A stretch of 64,000 bases of DNA from an uncultured Dysosmobacter sp. (GCA_934590165.1 CAKTOO010000001.1:62001-126000); one strand, 5' to 3'. Numbered from the stretch's first letter, positions 33,875 through 42,580 are shown. Notes: generated from the letters alone by a model not told the origin. Translations and numbers: made by a program.

Positions 33875-36481
33875 TCAGGAAAGCTTCTGCTTCCACTCGT
33901 AAATGAGGCTCATGGCCTCGATGGGCGTCAGCGTGTCCGGCTGGCAGCGGCGCAAAGCGTCCAGGACCTCTCCCTCGCCCATGGCGGTGAGGGACACCTG
34001 GTCCTCCTCTTTCCGGGCGGCCACGTACTGGACGCCGTTTTCCGTCTCCAGCTCCTTCAAAATCTTTTTCGCCCGCTGGACCACCTTGTCCGGCAGGCCC
34101 GCCAGCTTGGCCACCTCGATGCCGTAGCTGCGGTCCGCGCCGCCCCGGATGATCTTCCTGAGGAAGGTGATGTCCTCCCCCCGGGTCTTGACGGCGATGT
34201 TGTAGTTCACGGCGCCGGGAAGGGTATCCTCCAGCTCCGTCAGCTCGTGGTAGTGGGTGGCAAACAGGGTCTTGGCCCCCAGGAGCTTTTTGTCCGCGCA
34301 GTACTCCAGCACCGCCCGGGCAATGGACATGCCGTCAAAGGTGGAGGTGCCCCGGCCGATCTCGTCCAGGATGAGCAGGGAGTGCTTCGTGGCGTGGCGC
34401 AGGATGTCCGCCACCTCCGTCATCTCCACCATGAAGGTGGACTGGCCGGCGCTGAGGTCATCGCTGGCGCCGATGCGGGTGAAAATGCGGTCCACCACGC
34501 CGATGCGGGCGCTGGCCGCCGGCACGAAGGAGCCCATCTGGGCCATGAGGACGATGAGGGCCACCTGGCGCATATAGGTGGATTTGCCCGCCATGTTGGG
34601 ACCGGTGATGATGGCCACCCGCTCCTCCTTCTCCCCCATGAACGTGTCGTTGGGGACAAAGAGGCTGTCTTTCAAAACCTGCTCTACCACCGGATGGCGG
34701 CCGTCCCGGATCTCGATGACGCCGGATTCGTCCACATCCGGCCGGCAGTAGCCGTTCCGCACGGCCACGGCGGCAAAGGACGCCAGGGCGTCCGCCTCCG
34801 CCACGGCGGCGGCGGTCTGCTGAATACGGGCCGCCGCGGCGGAGATCTCCTGCCGCAGCTGGGTGAACAGCTCGTATTCCAGCGCCACCACCCGGTCCGA
34901 GGCGGTGAGGATGGTGTGCTCCAGGTCCTTGAGTTCCTGGGTGATGTACCGCTCCCCGTTCACCAGGGTCTGCTTGCGGATGTAGGTGTCCGGTACCTGG
35001 TCCGCGAAGGACTTGGACACCTCGATGTAATAGCCAAACACCTTGTTGTAGCCGATCTTCAGCGTCCGGATGCCGGTGCGCTCCTTCTCCTTGGCCTCCA
35101 TTTCGGCGATAACACCCTTGCCGCCCTTGAGGATGTGGCGCAGGCGGTCCACCTCCTGGTCGTAGCCGTCCCGGATGAAGCCGCCCTCCCGGACGGAGAA
35201 GGGAGGCTCGTCGCAGATGACGGCGGCAATGCGGCCGCCGATGTCATCCAGGGTATCCAGCGCTCGCCGCAGCTCCGCCAGCCGCCCGGTGGAAAACTGC
35301 TCCAGCTGGGCTGCCACGGCGGGCAACTTTTCAATGGCGGAGCGGAGGGACGCCATGTCCCGGCCGCCGGCGGTGCCGTAGACGATGCGGCCGATGAGCC
35401 GCTCCATGTCCCCCAGGCCTGTCATGGCGGCGATAAGTTCCTCCCTGGCGATGGTGTCCTCCACCAGGGCCGCCACGGCGGAATTGCGCTTGCAGATGGC
35501 GGTGACGGACAAAAGCGGCCGCTCCAGCCAGGACCGCAGGCACCGGGCGCCCATGGGAGTCTTCGTCTTGTCCAGCACCCACAGAAGGCTCCCCTTCTTC
35601 TCCTTGCTCCGCAGGGTCTCTGTCAGCTCCAGGTTCCGCCGGGCCGTCAGGTCCAGCTCCATGAAACGGCCTTCCTCGTAATAATCCAGGTCGTTGATGT
35701 GGGAAAGGTCCGTCTTCTGGGTCTCGTACAGGTAATTCAGCAGCCCGCCCAGAGCCATGGCCGCCGCGGGCGTGCCGGCAGGCAGGCGGGAGAACGCCTC
35801 GTCCCCGAACTGGCGGCGGATGTTCTTTTCCGCTTCGTTCAGCAAAAATCGGCGCTGTCCGCCGTTTTCCACGCGGCAGCGGAATTTTTCCGTCAGCACA
35901 TCCGTCAGGGCTTTTTCCGAATAGGCGCCGTCGTTCAAAATGGCCTCCGCCGGGGAAAACCGGCCCAGCTCGTTGATGACGTGCTCCACCCGCTCCTTGC
36001 CGGTGAAGGCCGTCAGGTGGGCCTTGCCGGTGGTGATGTCGCAGAAGGCCACGCCCGCCGCCTGGGAATCCAGATAGATGCCGCAGAGGAAGTTGCTGGA
36101 CTTATCGTCCAGGCAGGCGGCGTCGATGACGGTGCCGGGGGTGACCACCCGGATGATGTCCCGCTTCACCAGGCCCTTGGCGGTGGCCGGGTCCTCCATC
36201 TGCTCGCAGATGGCCACCTTGTAGCCCTTGGCGATGAGGCGGGCGATGTAGGCCTCGCTGGCGTGGTAGGGGATGCCGCACATGGGGATCTGTTCCTCCG
36301 CGGGCTTTTGGTGCTTGCCGTGGTCCCGGCTGGTGAGGGTCAGATCCAGTTCCCGGGAGGCCAGGCGGGCATCGTCGGCGAACATCTCATAGAAATCGCC
36401 CAGGCGGAAAAACAGGATGGAATCCGGGTTGTCCTTCTTGATCTCCAAATATTGCTTCATCATGGGGGTCAGTTCCGCCAT
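33875..36481 (-). CDS. mutS: DNA mismatch repair protein MutS
   Basis: 868 residues from ATG 36481 (GAGGTG 6 bases away). Recognises mismatches and small loops. Mismatch-binding domain with LFFRLGDFYEMF (the Phe-x-Glu wedge), central clamp, then the ABC ATPase: GPNMAGKSTYMRQ (Walker A), LLILDEIGRGTSTFDG (Walker B and signature) and FATHYHEL. C-terminal tail MSLIYEWKQKL. First gene of a long same-strand run reaching divIVA. Confidence 0.97.
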   Translation of the reverse strand: MAELTPMMKQYLEIKKDNPDSILFFRLGDFYEMFADDARLASRELDLTLTSRDHGKHQKPAEEQIPMCGIPYHASEAYIARLIAKGYKVAICEQMEDPATAKGLVKRDIIRVVTPGTVIDAACLDDKSSNFLCGIYLDSQAAGVAFCDITTGKAHLTAFTGKERVEHVINELGRFSPAEAILNDGAYSEKALTDVLTEKFRCRVENGGQRRFLLNEAEKNIRRQFGDEAFSRLPAGTPAAAMALGGLLNYLYETQKTDLSHINDLDYYEEGRFMELDLTARRNLELTETLRSKEKKGSLLWVLDKTKTPMGARCLRSWLERPLLSVTAICKRNSAVAALVEDTIAREELIAAMTGLGDMERLIGRIVYGTAGGRDMASLRSAIEKLPAVAAQLEQFSTGRLAELRRALDTLDDIGGRIAAVICDEPPFSVREGGFIRDGYDQEVDRLRHILKGGKGVIAEMEAKEKERTGIRTLKIGYNKVFGYYIEVSKSFADQVPDTYIRKQTLVNGERYITQELKDLEHTILTASDRVVALEYELFTQLRQEISAAAARIQQTAAAVAEADALASFAAVAVRNGYCRPDVDESGVIEIRDGRHPVVEQVLKDSLFVPNDTFMGEKEERVAIITGPNMAGKSTYMRQVALIVLMAQMGSFVPAASARIGVVDRIFTRIGASDDLSAGQSTFMVEMTEVADILRHATKHSLLILDEIGRGTSTFDGMSIARAVLEYCADKKLLGAKTLFATHYHELTELEDTLPGAVNYNIAVKTRGEDITFLRKIIRGGADRSYGIEVAKLAGLPDKVVQRAKKILKELETENGVQYVAARKEEDQVSLTAMGEGEVLDALRRCQPDTLTPIEAMSLIYEWKQKLS

Positions 36482-36544
36482 GGGGGTCACCTCGTTTGTT
36501 TAATATCGTAAGCGGTATGTTTCAGCGCAGACTTGCGCTGGGGA

Positions 36545-36940
36545 GTTTGCACGGCCCAAAAGAAAAACGCTTTTCGTCCAAACTTGCCCGTTCGGGCAAG
36601 TTTGGGGATGCGGACGGTTGTTAGCCACGACCGGATAAAACCCGCCAGGTCTCATCCAGGTGCGCTGTACCTTGGCAAACATCCAGCCTTCAAGCCGCAA
36701 ACTGTCACGCTTCCGCAAATTCCGGGGTGCTTATCAAAGCGCCCTACTTTTGGCCCCGCTGCCGCTCCGTTGGGGGTGTTTCCAAAGAGGGGGCCGCAGC
36801 CCCCTCTTTGTGTCGTTTGAAGGGGTGGTCCAGGAGGGGGAGACCGAAATCCCCCTCCTGGCGTGTCTTTTGGACCGTGCACGGCCCGTTTTCTCCACGG
36901 GGAGAAAATGGGGGGTGCATTGCCCACCTCCACCGAGGTG
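36545..36940. repeat. Hairpin-rich dispersed repeat, copy B
   Basis: About 395 noncoding bases between mutS and a small XRE gene. Shares its 221-bp core (36548-36768) with copy A. Hairpins: 36578-36605 (CCAAACTTGCCC stem), 36784-36809 (loop ccgcag), 36830-36861 (loop ending ccgaaa), 36885-36912 and 36925-36940 (CACCTC-cacc-GAGGTG). The left terminal hairpin of copy A is missing, so B is probably trimmed at that end; its right end is the inverted match of the left end of A. Confidence 0.85.
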
Positions 36941-36944
36941 TCAC

Positions 36945-37145
36945 CTACCGCTGCCGGCAGGCAAGCTCGTCCAAAGAGATGTCATAAAAATCCGCCAGGG
37001 CAATCAAAGCAGACAGCTGCGGTTCTCTAAGTCCCAATTCATAGTTCTGATAGGTACGCCAACTGATTCCGATTTTCTCCGCAATTCCCCTTTGTGTGAG
37101 TTTGTGCGCCGTTCTCAACTGAAAAAGATGTTCCGCAAATGTCAT
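36945..37145 (-). CDS. Small XRE-family regulator
   Basis: 66 residues from ATG 37145 (GAGGG upstream). A single HTH (FAEHLFQLRTAHKLTQRGIA, SWRTYQNYELGLREPQ) ending in ISLDELACRQR. Divergent from the 81-aa gene at 37235; two small palindromes sit between them. Probably an autoregulator controlling both directions. Its 3' end abuts repeat copy B. Confidence 0.85.
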   Translation of the reverse strand: MTFAEHLFQLRTAHKLTQRGIAEKIGISWRTYQNYELGLREPQLSALIALADFYDISLDELACRQR

Positions 37146-37161
37146 TTTTCCCTCTTTTCTA

Positions 37162-37209
37162 TTGACGCACACAAATATGTGTGATATTATAATCGCACAC
37201 GAACGTGTG
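37162..37209. promoter_or_regulatory. Rightward promoter with two palindromic operators
   Basis: -35 TTGACG at 37162-37167, a 17-nt spacer, -10 TATTAT at 37185-37190. Operator 1, CACACAAATATGTGTG (37168-37183), lies in the spacer; operator 2, CACACG-aa-CGTGTG (37196-37209), lies over the likely start site. Both carry CACAC/GTGTG arms, so one dimeric regulator, probably the divergent XRE protein, may bind both. Confidence 0.7.
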
Positions 37210-37234
37210 TGTCAACTTTTTAGGAAGTGATTTT

Positions 37235-37480
37235 ATGCAAGACTACATCGACATCCTGCTTTCCCATCTGTCAAGCGCCCGCCAAAGCACCCTCCCCGGA
37301 GAAGCCTTCCCTCTCCAGGTCCGGGAGCAGCAAACCCTGAACGCCCTGCTGGACTCCCTCACCGCCGGCCAGCGCAAGCTGTTTTTAGCCTATGAGGAAG
37401 CCCGGAACGCCGCCGAGGGCGCCAGCGAGGACGCCTTTGCCCGCCAGGCCTTTCTCCTGGCCCGGGAGGTCTACCGTTAA
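37235..37480 (+). CDS. Hypothetical protein, 81 aa
   Basis: ATG 37235 with GGAAGTGA upstream. Product begins MQDYIDILLSHLSSARQSTL and is predicted helical (LNALLDSLTAGQRKLFLAYE) with alanine/glutamate-rich C-terminus; no membrane segment or motif. Divergent from the XRE regulator and preceded by its likely operators, so a candidate target gene. Its stop overlaps the stop of the convergent metallo-hydrolase gene. Confidence 0.75.
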   Translation: MQDYIDILLSHLSSARQSTLPGEAFPLQVREQQTLNALLDSLTAGQRKLFLAYEEARNAAEGASEDAFARQAFLLAREVYR

Positions 37481-38301
37481 ATCTCCGCCGCGGTGCCGGC
37501 GTGCATGGGCCGCAGCCGCTCCCCCAGAATGCCGTGGAGCACCTCAAAGGCATACTCTCCGGTGCAGTGGCCGGTATAGTACACGGTATTTCCCTTTGCC
37601 AGCTCCTCTCCGGTGGCCCGCAGAAGATCTTCGCTCTTAGGGTCTGTCGGGTCCAGCTCAAAGAGATGGAAGCCGCCGAACACCGCGTCGGGCCGCCGGC
37701 CCAGTTGGGCCTCCGCCGCCCGGACGATATTCACGATGCCGCCGTGGCCGCAGCCGGCAAACAGCGCCGCCTTGCCCCAGGCCTCCACCAGCAGATGCTG
37801 CTCGTGGCGGAACGTGTCACGCCGGAAACCCTCCGGCGTCTTTTCCTGCAATTTTTCCACAACGGGGGTCCAGGGGAACGTGTTGGGGATGTCTCCCAGA
37901 AGGGACAGCTCCTCGTCCAGCCGCAGGCCCGGCGCCGTGGGCACCACCCGGCTCTCCAGCTCCCAGAGGTCCGCCTCCAGGCCGATGTACCGGGGAGCCT
38001 CACCGGGCACCACGGCGTAAAAATCGCCGAAGGCGTCCGGGTTCACCAGCACATCCGCCTGGCTGTTGACCTCGCAGAAGGCCCGCAGGCCGCCGCCGTG
38101 GTCGGAGTGGCCGTGGGACAGCACCGCCACATCCACCGCCGCCAGGTCCACGCCCAGCTTTTCCGCGTTTTCAATAAAGGCGCCGTCGGGACCCATGTCA
38201 AATAAAATTTTGTGCTTGGGGGTCTCGATATACTGGCTCAGGCCACGGGCGGCGGTCAGGCCGCCGCAGGCCTCGTTTTCCATGAGGGTGATGATCTTCA
38301 T
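37477..38301 (-). CDS. Metallo-beta-lactamase fold hydrolase
   Basis: 274 residues. The metal motif SHGHSDHGGG (about 62-71), later GCGHGGIVN and GGFHL, and a terminal YYTGHCTGEYAF identify the MBL-fold branch related to dihydropterin-type or methanopterin-precursor synthases. Real reaction unknown. 12 bp downstream of miaB on the same strand, so probably co-transcribed. Confidence 0.88.
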   Translation of the reverse strand: MKIITLMENEACGGLTAARGLSQYIETPKHKILFDMGPDGAFIENAEKLGVDLAAVDVAVLSHGHSDHGGGLRAFCEVNSQADVLVNPDAFGDFYAVVPGEAPRYIGLEADLWELESRVVPTAPGLRLDEELSLLGDIPNTFPWTPVVEKLQEKTPEGFRRDTFRHEQHLLVEAWGKAALFAGCGHGGIVNIVRAAEAQLGRRPDAVFGGFHLFELDPTDPKSEDLLRATGEELAKGNTVYYTGHCTGEYAFEVLHGILGERLRPMHAGTAAEI

Positions 38302-38313
38302 AGCGTCCTCCCG

Positions 38314-39729
38314 TTACCGGACCGGCTCGCCGTACAGCGCCCAGGTGTTGCTGCCGGTGACGGTCACATCCACGAACTGTCCAATGAGGTCCTTGTCCCC
38401 CTTCAGCCGCACCAGGCGGTTGCCCTCCGTCCGGGAGGCCAGGGGAAAGTCCGCGTCATCGCTCTCGCCGTCCACCAACACCCGCACGGTCTTGCCGATG
38501 TAGGCGGCGTGGAGGGCGGCGGACTTGGCATTCTGGACCTCCAGGAGCCTGTCAAACCACTTCTGCTTTTCCGCCCGGGTGGCGGGGTCCGGCATTTGGG
38601 CCGCCTTCGTGCCGGGGCGGGGGGAATAAATAAACGTGAACAGGGCGTCAAAGCCCACCTCGTCCACCAGGGACACGGTGTCCATGGCCTCCGCCTCCGT
38701 CTCCCCGGGGAAGCCGATGATCACGTCGGAGGTCAGCACCAGGCCGGGCATGGCGCTCTTGGCGTAGTTCACCAGGTCCAGATACTGGGCCCGGGTGTAG
38801 CGGCGGTTCATCTCCTTCAGCACCCGGTCGTTGCCGGACTGGAAGGGCAGGTGCAGCTGCTTGGCCACATGGGGGCAGCGGGCCATGGTGTCAAAGAGCT
38901 TTTTCGTGGCGTCCTTGGGGTGGCTGGACATGAAGCGGATGCGGTATTCACCGGGGATCTTGTCAATGTCCGCCAGCAGGTCCGCAAAATCGTACCCCAG
39001 CCCTAAGTCGTTGCCGTAGGAGTTCACGTTCTGGCCCAGAAGGGTGATGTCCTTATAGCCAGCGGCCACCAGCTCCCGTACCTCCTGCAAAACGCACTGG
39101 GGGTCCCGGCTCCGCTCCCGGCCCCGGACGTAGGGGACGATGCAGTAGGAGCAGAAGTTGTTGCAGCCGTACATGATGGACACCCAGGCCTTCACGCCCT
39201 TCTCCCGCACCACGGGGATGCCCTCGGCGATGGTGCCGTGCTCGTCGTCCACGGCGAAGACCCGCTTGCGCGTCTCGTACACCTGCCAGAGAAGCTCCGG
39301 GAACTTCCACAGGGCGTGGGGGCCGAACACCAGGTCCACGTGGCGGTAGGATTCCTTCACCCGCTTGCTGACCCGCTCCTCCTGGGCCATGCAGCCGCAC
39401 AGGGCGATGACCTGCTCCGGATTCTCCTTTTTCGTGTGGGTCAGCATCCCCAGGTTGCCGAACACCCGCTGCTCCGCGTGTTCCCGGACGGCGCAGGTGT
39501 TCAGAATGACCAGGTCCGCCTCCTTGGGGTCATCGGTAAAGGTGAAGCCGCAGGCCTCCAGCATACCCATGAGCTTCTGGCCGTCCGCCACGTTCTGCTG
39601 GCAGCCGAAGGTGTCCACGCAGGCCACGGGATGGGCCTGGCGGGCGGCGAACATGGCGCGGATCTTCTCCTGAAAATCCCGCTGGCGGTCAAGGTCCGCC
39701 TGGGAGACCAGTACTTGTTTGCGTTCCAA
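38314..39729 (-). CDS. miaB: tRNA-2-methylthio-N6-dimethylallyladenosine synthase
   Basis: 471 residues. Radical-SAM methylthiotransferase acting on the i6A37 made by MiaA. N-terminal UPF0004 domain with FGCQQN, NTCAVREHA and CGCMAQEE (cluster cysteines), radical-SAM motif GCNNFCSYCIVP (CxxxCxxC), and a C-terminal TRAM domain (about 400-470). Start is TTG 39729 with GGAGG upstream. Ahead of the MBL-fold gene. Confidence 0.96.
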   Translation of the reverse strand: MERKQVLVSQADLDRQRDFQEKIRAMFAARQAHPVACVDTFGCQQNVADGQKLMGMLEACGFTFTDDPKEADLVILNTCAVREHAEQRVFGNLGMLTHTKKENPEQVIALCGCMAQEERVSKRVKESYRHVDLVFGPHALWKFPELLWQVYETRKRVFAVDDEHGTIAEGIPVVREKGVKAWVSIMYGCNNFCSYCIVPYVRGRERSRDPQCVLQEVRELVAAGYKDITLLGQNVNSYGNDLGLGYDFADLLADIDKIPGEYRIRFMSSHPKDATKKLFDTMARCPHVAKQLHLPFQSGNDRVLKEMNRRYTRAQYLDLVNYAKSAMPGLVLTSDVIIGFPGETEAEAMDTVSLVDEVGFDALFTFIYSPRPGTKAAQMPDPATRAEKQKWFDRLLEVQNAKSAALHAAYIGKTVRVLVDGESDDADFPLASRTEGNRLVRLKGDKDLIGQFVDVTVTGSNTWALYGEPVR

Positions 39730-39796
39730 AAATCGTTCCTCCGTGTCTTTATACTTTAACTAAAATATCATAGCATAAAAGGTAAAAAAGCACAAG

Positions 39797-39836
39797 AAAA
39801 ACATCGGACGGCGCTTTCGCGCCGCCCGATGTTTTT
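39797..39836. terminator. Terminator of the HPr-like gene
   Basis: CATCGG-a-CGGCGC-tttc-GCGCCG-c-CCGATG hairpin with A-run left and T-run right, between the HPr-like stop and the miaB start. Confidence 0.88.
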
Positions 39837-39847
39837 CCGTGGTGTTC

Positions 39848-40069
39848 TCACGCCATTTTGTCTACCAGCCTTCTAAATGCCTTGGGGTTCACATTATCCG
39901 ACGCCACCACGCGGGCCTTCTTCCCCACCAGGGAGAACAGGCCCATCAGAGAGCGGGCATCCAGCATGACGGTGTCGGTGCTCAGCCAGACCTCATAGGG
40001 AGCCTCAGAAGCCAGCTGGTTGATTTTCTCCACCTGGCTCTTGCTGGTGATCTCGATCGTCTTCGTCAT
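39848..40069 (-). CDS. HPr-like protein lacking the phosphorylated histidine
   Basis: 73 residues from ATG 40069. The C-terminal half fits HPr: LDARSLMGLFSLVGKKARV aligns with the regulatory Ser46 loop. The N-terminal active site G-L-H-A-R-P is absent; the stretch SKSQVEKINQLASEAPYEVW has no histidine. It therefore cannot act as a normal PTS phosphocarrier and may be a regulatory or structural relative (compare Crh, which lacks His15). Own terminator; no PTS genes nearby. Confidence 0.75.
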   Translation of the reverse strand: MTKTIEITSKSQVEKINQLASEAPYEVWLSTDTVMLDARSLMGLFSLVGKKARVVASDNVNPKAFRRLVDKMA

Positions 40070-40235
40070 TGTAAATTCCTTCCTTCTTTCCGGGAAACCG
40101 GGTTTGGTCTCCCTGGATTCGGGCCATATTCTATCAGCGGCCATTGCCGCTGTCAACGACCGTTTTGATCAGATTCGTTATAAGTAATCGATTGCTTTTT
40201 GCGCTGATTTTATGTTTTGCTTTCAAATCTTTCCA

Positions 40236-40272
40236 TAAAAACGGGCGGAGCTTCCGCTGGAAGCTCCGCCCG
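40236..40272 (-). terminator. Terminator of the lspA-rluA-type operon
   Basis: GGGCGGAGCTTCC-gct-GGAAGCTCCGCCC with TTTTT on the leftward strand after the stem. Confidence 0.88.
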
Positions 40273-40280
40273 GACGGTGG

Positions 40281-41195
40281 TCAGGAGGGTGTGTGTTTTT
40301 TCAGCTGGGCTTCAAATTCCTCCGGCAGGCCGCAGGAGAGCTCCACCAGTTCCCCGGTGCGGGGATGGCGGAACCGCAGCCCCACGGCGTGGAGGCACTG
40401 GCCCTGAAGGCCGGGGACGGGCTTTTTGGCGCCGTACACCGTGTCCCCCAGGATGGGGTGGCCCAGATGGGCCATGTGGACCCGGATCTGGTGGGTGCGG
40501 CCGGTCTCCAGCCGGCACTCCACGTAGGTGCAGCCCCGCAGCCGCTCCAGCACCCGCCAGTGGGTGACGGCGGGGCGGCCGCCGGCCACCACCGCCATTT
40601 TCTTCCGGTCCACGGGATGGCGGCCGATGGGGGCATCCACGGTGCCGGCGTCCTCCCGGAGATTGCCCACCACGATGCAGCGGTACACCCGGGCCAGGGT
40701 ATGGTCCTGGAGCTGGGCGGCCAGGCACTGGTGGGCGGCGTCGTTTTTGGCGGCGATGATGAGGCCGGAGGTGTCCCGGTCGATACGGTGGACGATGCCC
40801 GGGCGCAGCTGTCCGCCGATACCGGACAGGGAGCCGCCGCAGTGGTACAGCAGGGCGTTGACCAGCGTGCCGTCCGGGTGGCCGGGGGCCGGGTGGACCA
40901 CCAGGCCCTTGGGCTTGTTCACCACGATAACGTCCGCGTCCTCGTACACGATGTCCAGAGGGATATTCTGAGGCGCCGCGTCCACCGGCTCCGGCTCCGG
41001 GAGGGAGACCTCCAGGGTCTCAGCGCCGGTGAGCTTATAATTCTTCGCCAGGGGCTTGCCGTCCCGGGTGACCCGTCCCTCCTCCAGCAGCCGCGCCGCG
41101 GCGGAGCGGGTCAGGCCCTCCACCCGGGCGGCCAGCCAGGCGTCCACCCGGGTGCCGGCGTCCTCCTTATTCGGTTGGAGCGTCAGATTCTCCAT
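40281..41195 (-). CDS. RluA family pseudouridine synthase (RluD-like)
   Basis: 304 residues from ATG 41195. N-terminal S4 RNA-binding domain (about 12-70), then the synthase core with catalytic Asp in HRIDRDTSG, plus NKPKGLVVHP and GRTHQIRVHMAHLGHPILGD. RluD relatives modify 23S rRNA helix 69. It begins inside the end of lspA, the common lspA-rluD pairing. Confidence 0.93.
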   Translation of the reverse strand: MENLTLQPNKEDAGTRVDAWLAARVEGLTRSAAARLLEEGRVTRDGKPLAKNYKLTGAETLEVSLPEPEPVDAAPQNIPLDIVYEDADVIVVNKPKGLVVHPAPGHPDGTLVNALLYHCGGSLSGIGGQLRPGIVHRIDRDTSGLIIAAKNDAAHQCLAAQLQDHTLARVYRCIVVGNLREDAGTVDAPIGRHPVDRKKMAVVAGGRPAVTHWRVLERLRGCTYVECRLETGRTHQIRVHMAHLGHPILGDTVYGAKKPVPGLQGQCLHAVGLRFRHPRTGELVELSCGLPEEFEAQLKKHTPS

Positions 41196-41667
41196 GGGCT
41201 TTGTCCTTTTTGTCGTATTTTTCGTAGAACCAGAGATAGTACACAGCTCCCAGAAGGGTGCCGCATACCACAAAAATATCCGCCACGTTGAACACGGGAT
41301 ACTCCATGAACAGCAGGTTGAACATGTCCACCACGTAGCCCAGCCGCACCCGGTCCACGATGTTGCCGATGCCGCCGGAGACGATCATGGCACAGGCGGC
41401 CACTCCCAGAGGGTGCCGCACCACCCGCCGCGCCAGCAGCACCGCCACCACAGCCACGATGCAGCAGGTAACGGCCGCCAGCAGCCACCGCTGTCCGGAA
41501 AAGCTGGACCAGGCGGCGCCGTAATTGTGAACGGTCCGCAGCTCCACCAGGCCCGACACCAGAGGCTGGGCCTGCCCCAGGGGAATGTTGGCGGTAACAT
41601 AGGCCTTCAGCCACTGGTCCAGGGCCAGGCCCCCGGCGGCCAGCAGGGCGATGAGGACATAGTACAT
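41167..41667 (-). CDS. lspA: Lipoprotein signal peptidase
   Basis: 166 residues, four hydrophobic segments. The two catalytic aspartates are in GNIVDRVRLGYVVD and FNVADIFVV; an N-terminal DQWLK motif is also typical. Cleaves prolipoproteins such as the BMP-type binding protein encoded at 50036. Overlaps the RluA-type gene by 29 bp. Confidence 0.95.
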   Translation of the reverse strand: MYYVLIALLAAGGLALDQWLKAYVTANIPLGQAQPLVSGLVELRTVHNYGAAWSSFSGQRWLLAAVTCCIVAVVAVLLARRVVRHPLGVAACAMIVSGGIGNIVDRVRLGYVVDMFNLLFMEYPVFNVADIFVVCGTLLGAVYYLWFYEKYDKKDKAHGESDAPTE

Positions 41668-41737
41668 GGATGGTTTCTCCTTGTTTTTTCAGATATTCCT
41701 TAGTTTACACGCATTTCCCCGGAAAAGCAACCGCCCC

Positions 41738-42427
41738 TCAGCCCAGCCAGTACAGCGTCCGGTTTTCGTCGAAGGTCAGCCCCAGCTTCTTTTGCAGGGC
41801 CTCGGAGGCAGTGTTGCCGTGGCGCACATGGCAGTAGGGGAAACGACCCTGCTCCAGCTGCCGGGCGATGACGGCCGCCTCCAGCACCTCCGCCAGCCCC
41901 CGGCGGCGGAATTGGGGCAGCACCTCCAGCATGCCTATGGCACCCTCCTGGTGGATACCGGCGAAGCCCGCCAGTTCTCCGTCCACCAGTCCCCCCAGCA
42001 TTCCCTCGGCGATGCGCTGGCGGATGTGAGATTCATAGGCGCCGGGGTTGTGGTAATTCTCCAGCACGAAGTCCATGTCTTCCAAAGTGAGGGGCCGGAC
42101 GGACACGCCGGGACGGGCCCGGACCCGGGGCGGCTCCTTTTGCAGGTAGTAGGCCTGGGAAAAATCCATGACCATCCAGTCCGGGTGCGCCGCCGACAGG
42201 TGCTGCATCAGCGCGCCGCTGTCCGTCAGCACCAGGCCGGGACCGTTGAGCTCCGCCAGGTCCGCCGGCACCTGGCCGCCGGTATAGCTGATGCGGTAGC
42301 GGTCATCCCGCAGTACCAGCCCCACCTCGTCCATCCAGCACACCCGCGCGCCCCGCTGGTAAAAGTCCAACAGGTATCCATATCCAAAGGTGTCCCGGGA
42401 CACCCAGTCCTTCACCGTCTGTTCCAT
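41738..42427 (-). CDS. GNAT family N-acetyltransferase
   Basis: 229 residues from ATG 42427 (AGGAGAG upstream). The C-terminal half is a GNAT fold with the acetyl-CoA loop LEVLPQFRRRGLAEVLEAAV (motif A) and a C-terminal ALQKKLGLTFDENRTLYWL. The N-terminal half (about 1-110) is a less conserved GNAT-like half, as in two-lobed acetyltransferases. Substrate unknown. Divergent from the purine nucleoside phosphorylase gene. Confidence 0.85.
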   Translation of the reverse strand: MEQTVKDWVSRDTFGYGYLLDFYQRGARVCWMDEVGLVLRDDRYRISYTGGQVPADLAELNGPGLVLTDSGALMQHLSAAHPDWMVMDFSQAYYLQKEPPRVRARPGVSVRPLTLEDMDFVLENYHNPGAYESHIRQRIAEGMLGGLVDGELAGFAGIHQEGAIGMLEVLPQFRRRGLAEVLEAAVIARQLEQGRFPYCHVRHGNTASEALQKKLGLTFDENRTLYWLG

Positions 42428-42551
42428 TTGCCTCTCTCCTGTTCTTTCGTTTGCGTCCATCAACGTATCACATCTCCCCTGCCTTGTCCAGTCCCTTTCC
42501 GCTGTCAGTTTTGTTTAGTTCTTTTGTTTATTTCTGTTGCTTTCTGTCAGA

Positions 42552-42580
42552 TTGACGCAAAATTCAAGCTGTGATACAAT
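42552..42580 (+). promoter_or_regulatory. Promoter of PNP-deaminase operon
   Basis: -35 TTGACG at 42552-42557, a 17-nt spacer, -10 TACAAT at 42575-42580. No purine riboswitch fold was recognised in the short leader. Confidence 0.75.

Noticed and set aside
34247..36511. Rightward open frame of about 750 codons opposite mutS.
   Set aside because: Antisense shadow with His/Gly-rich low-complexity translation.
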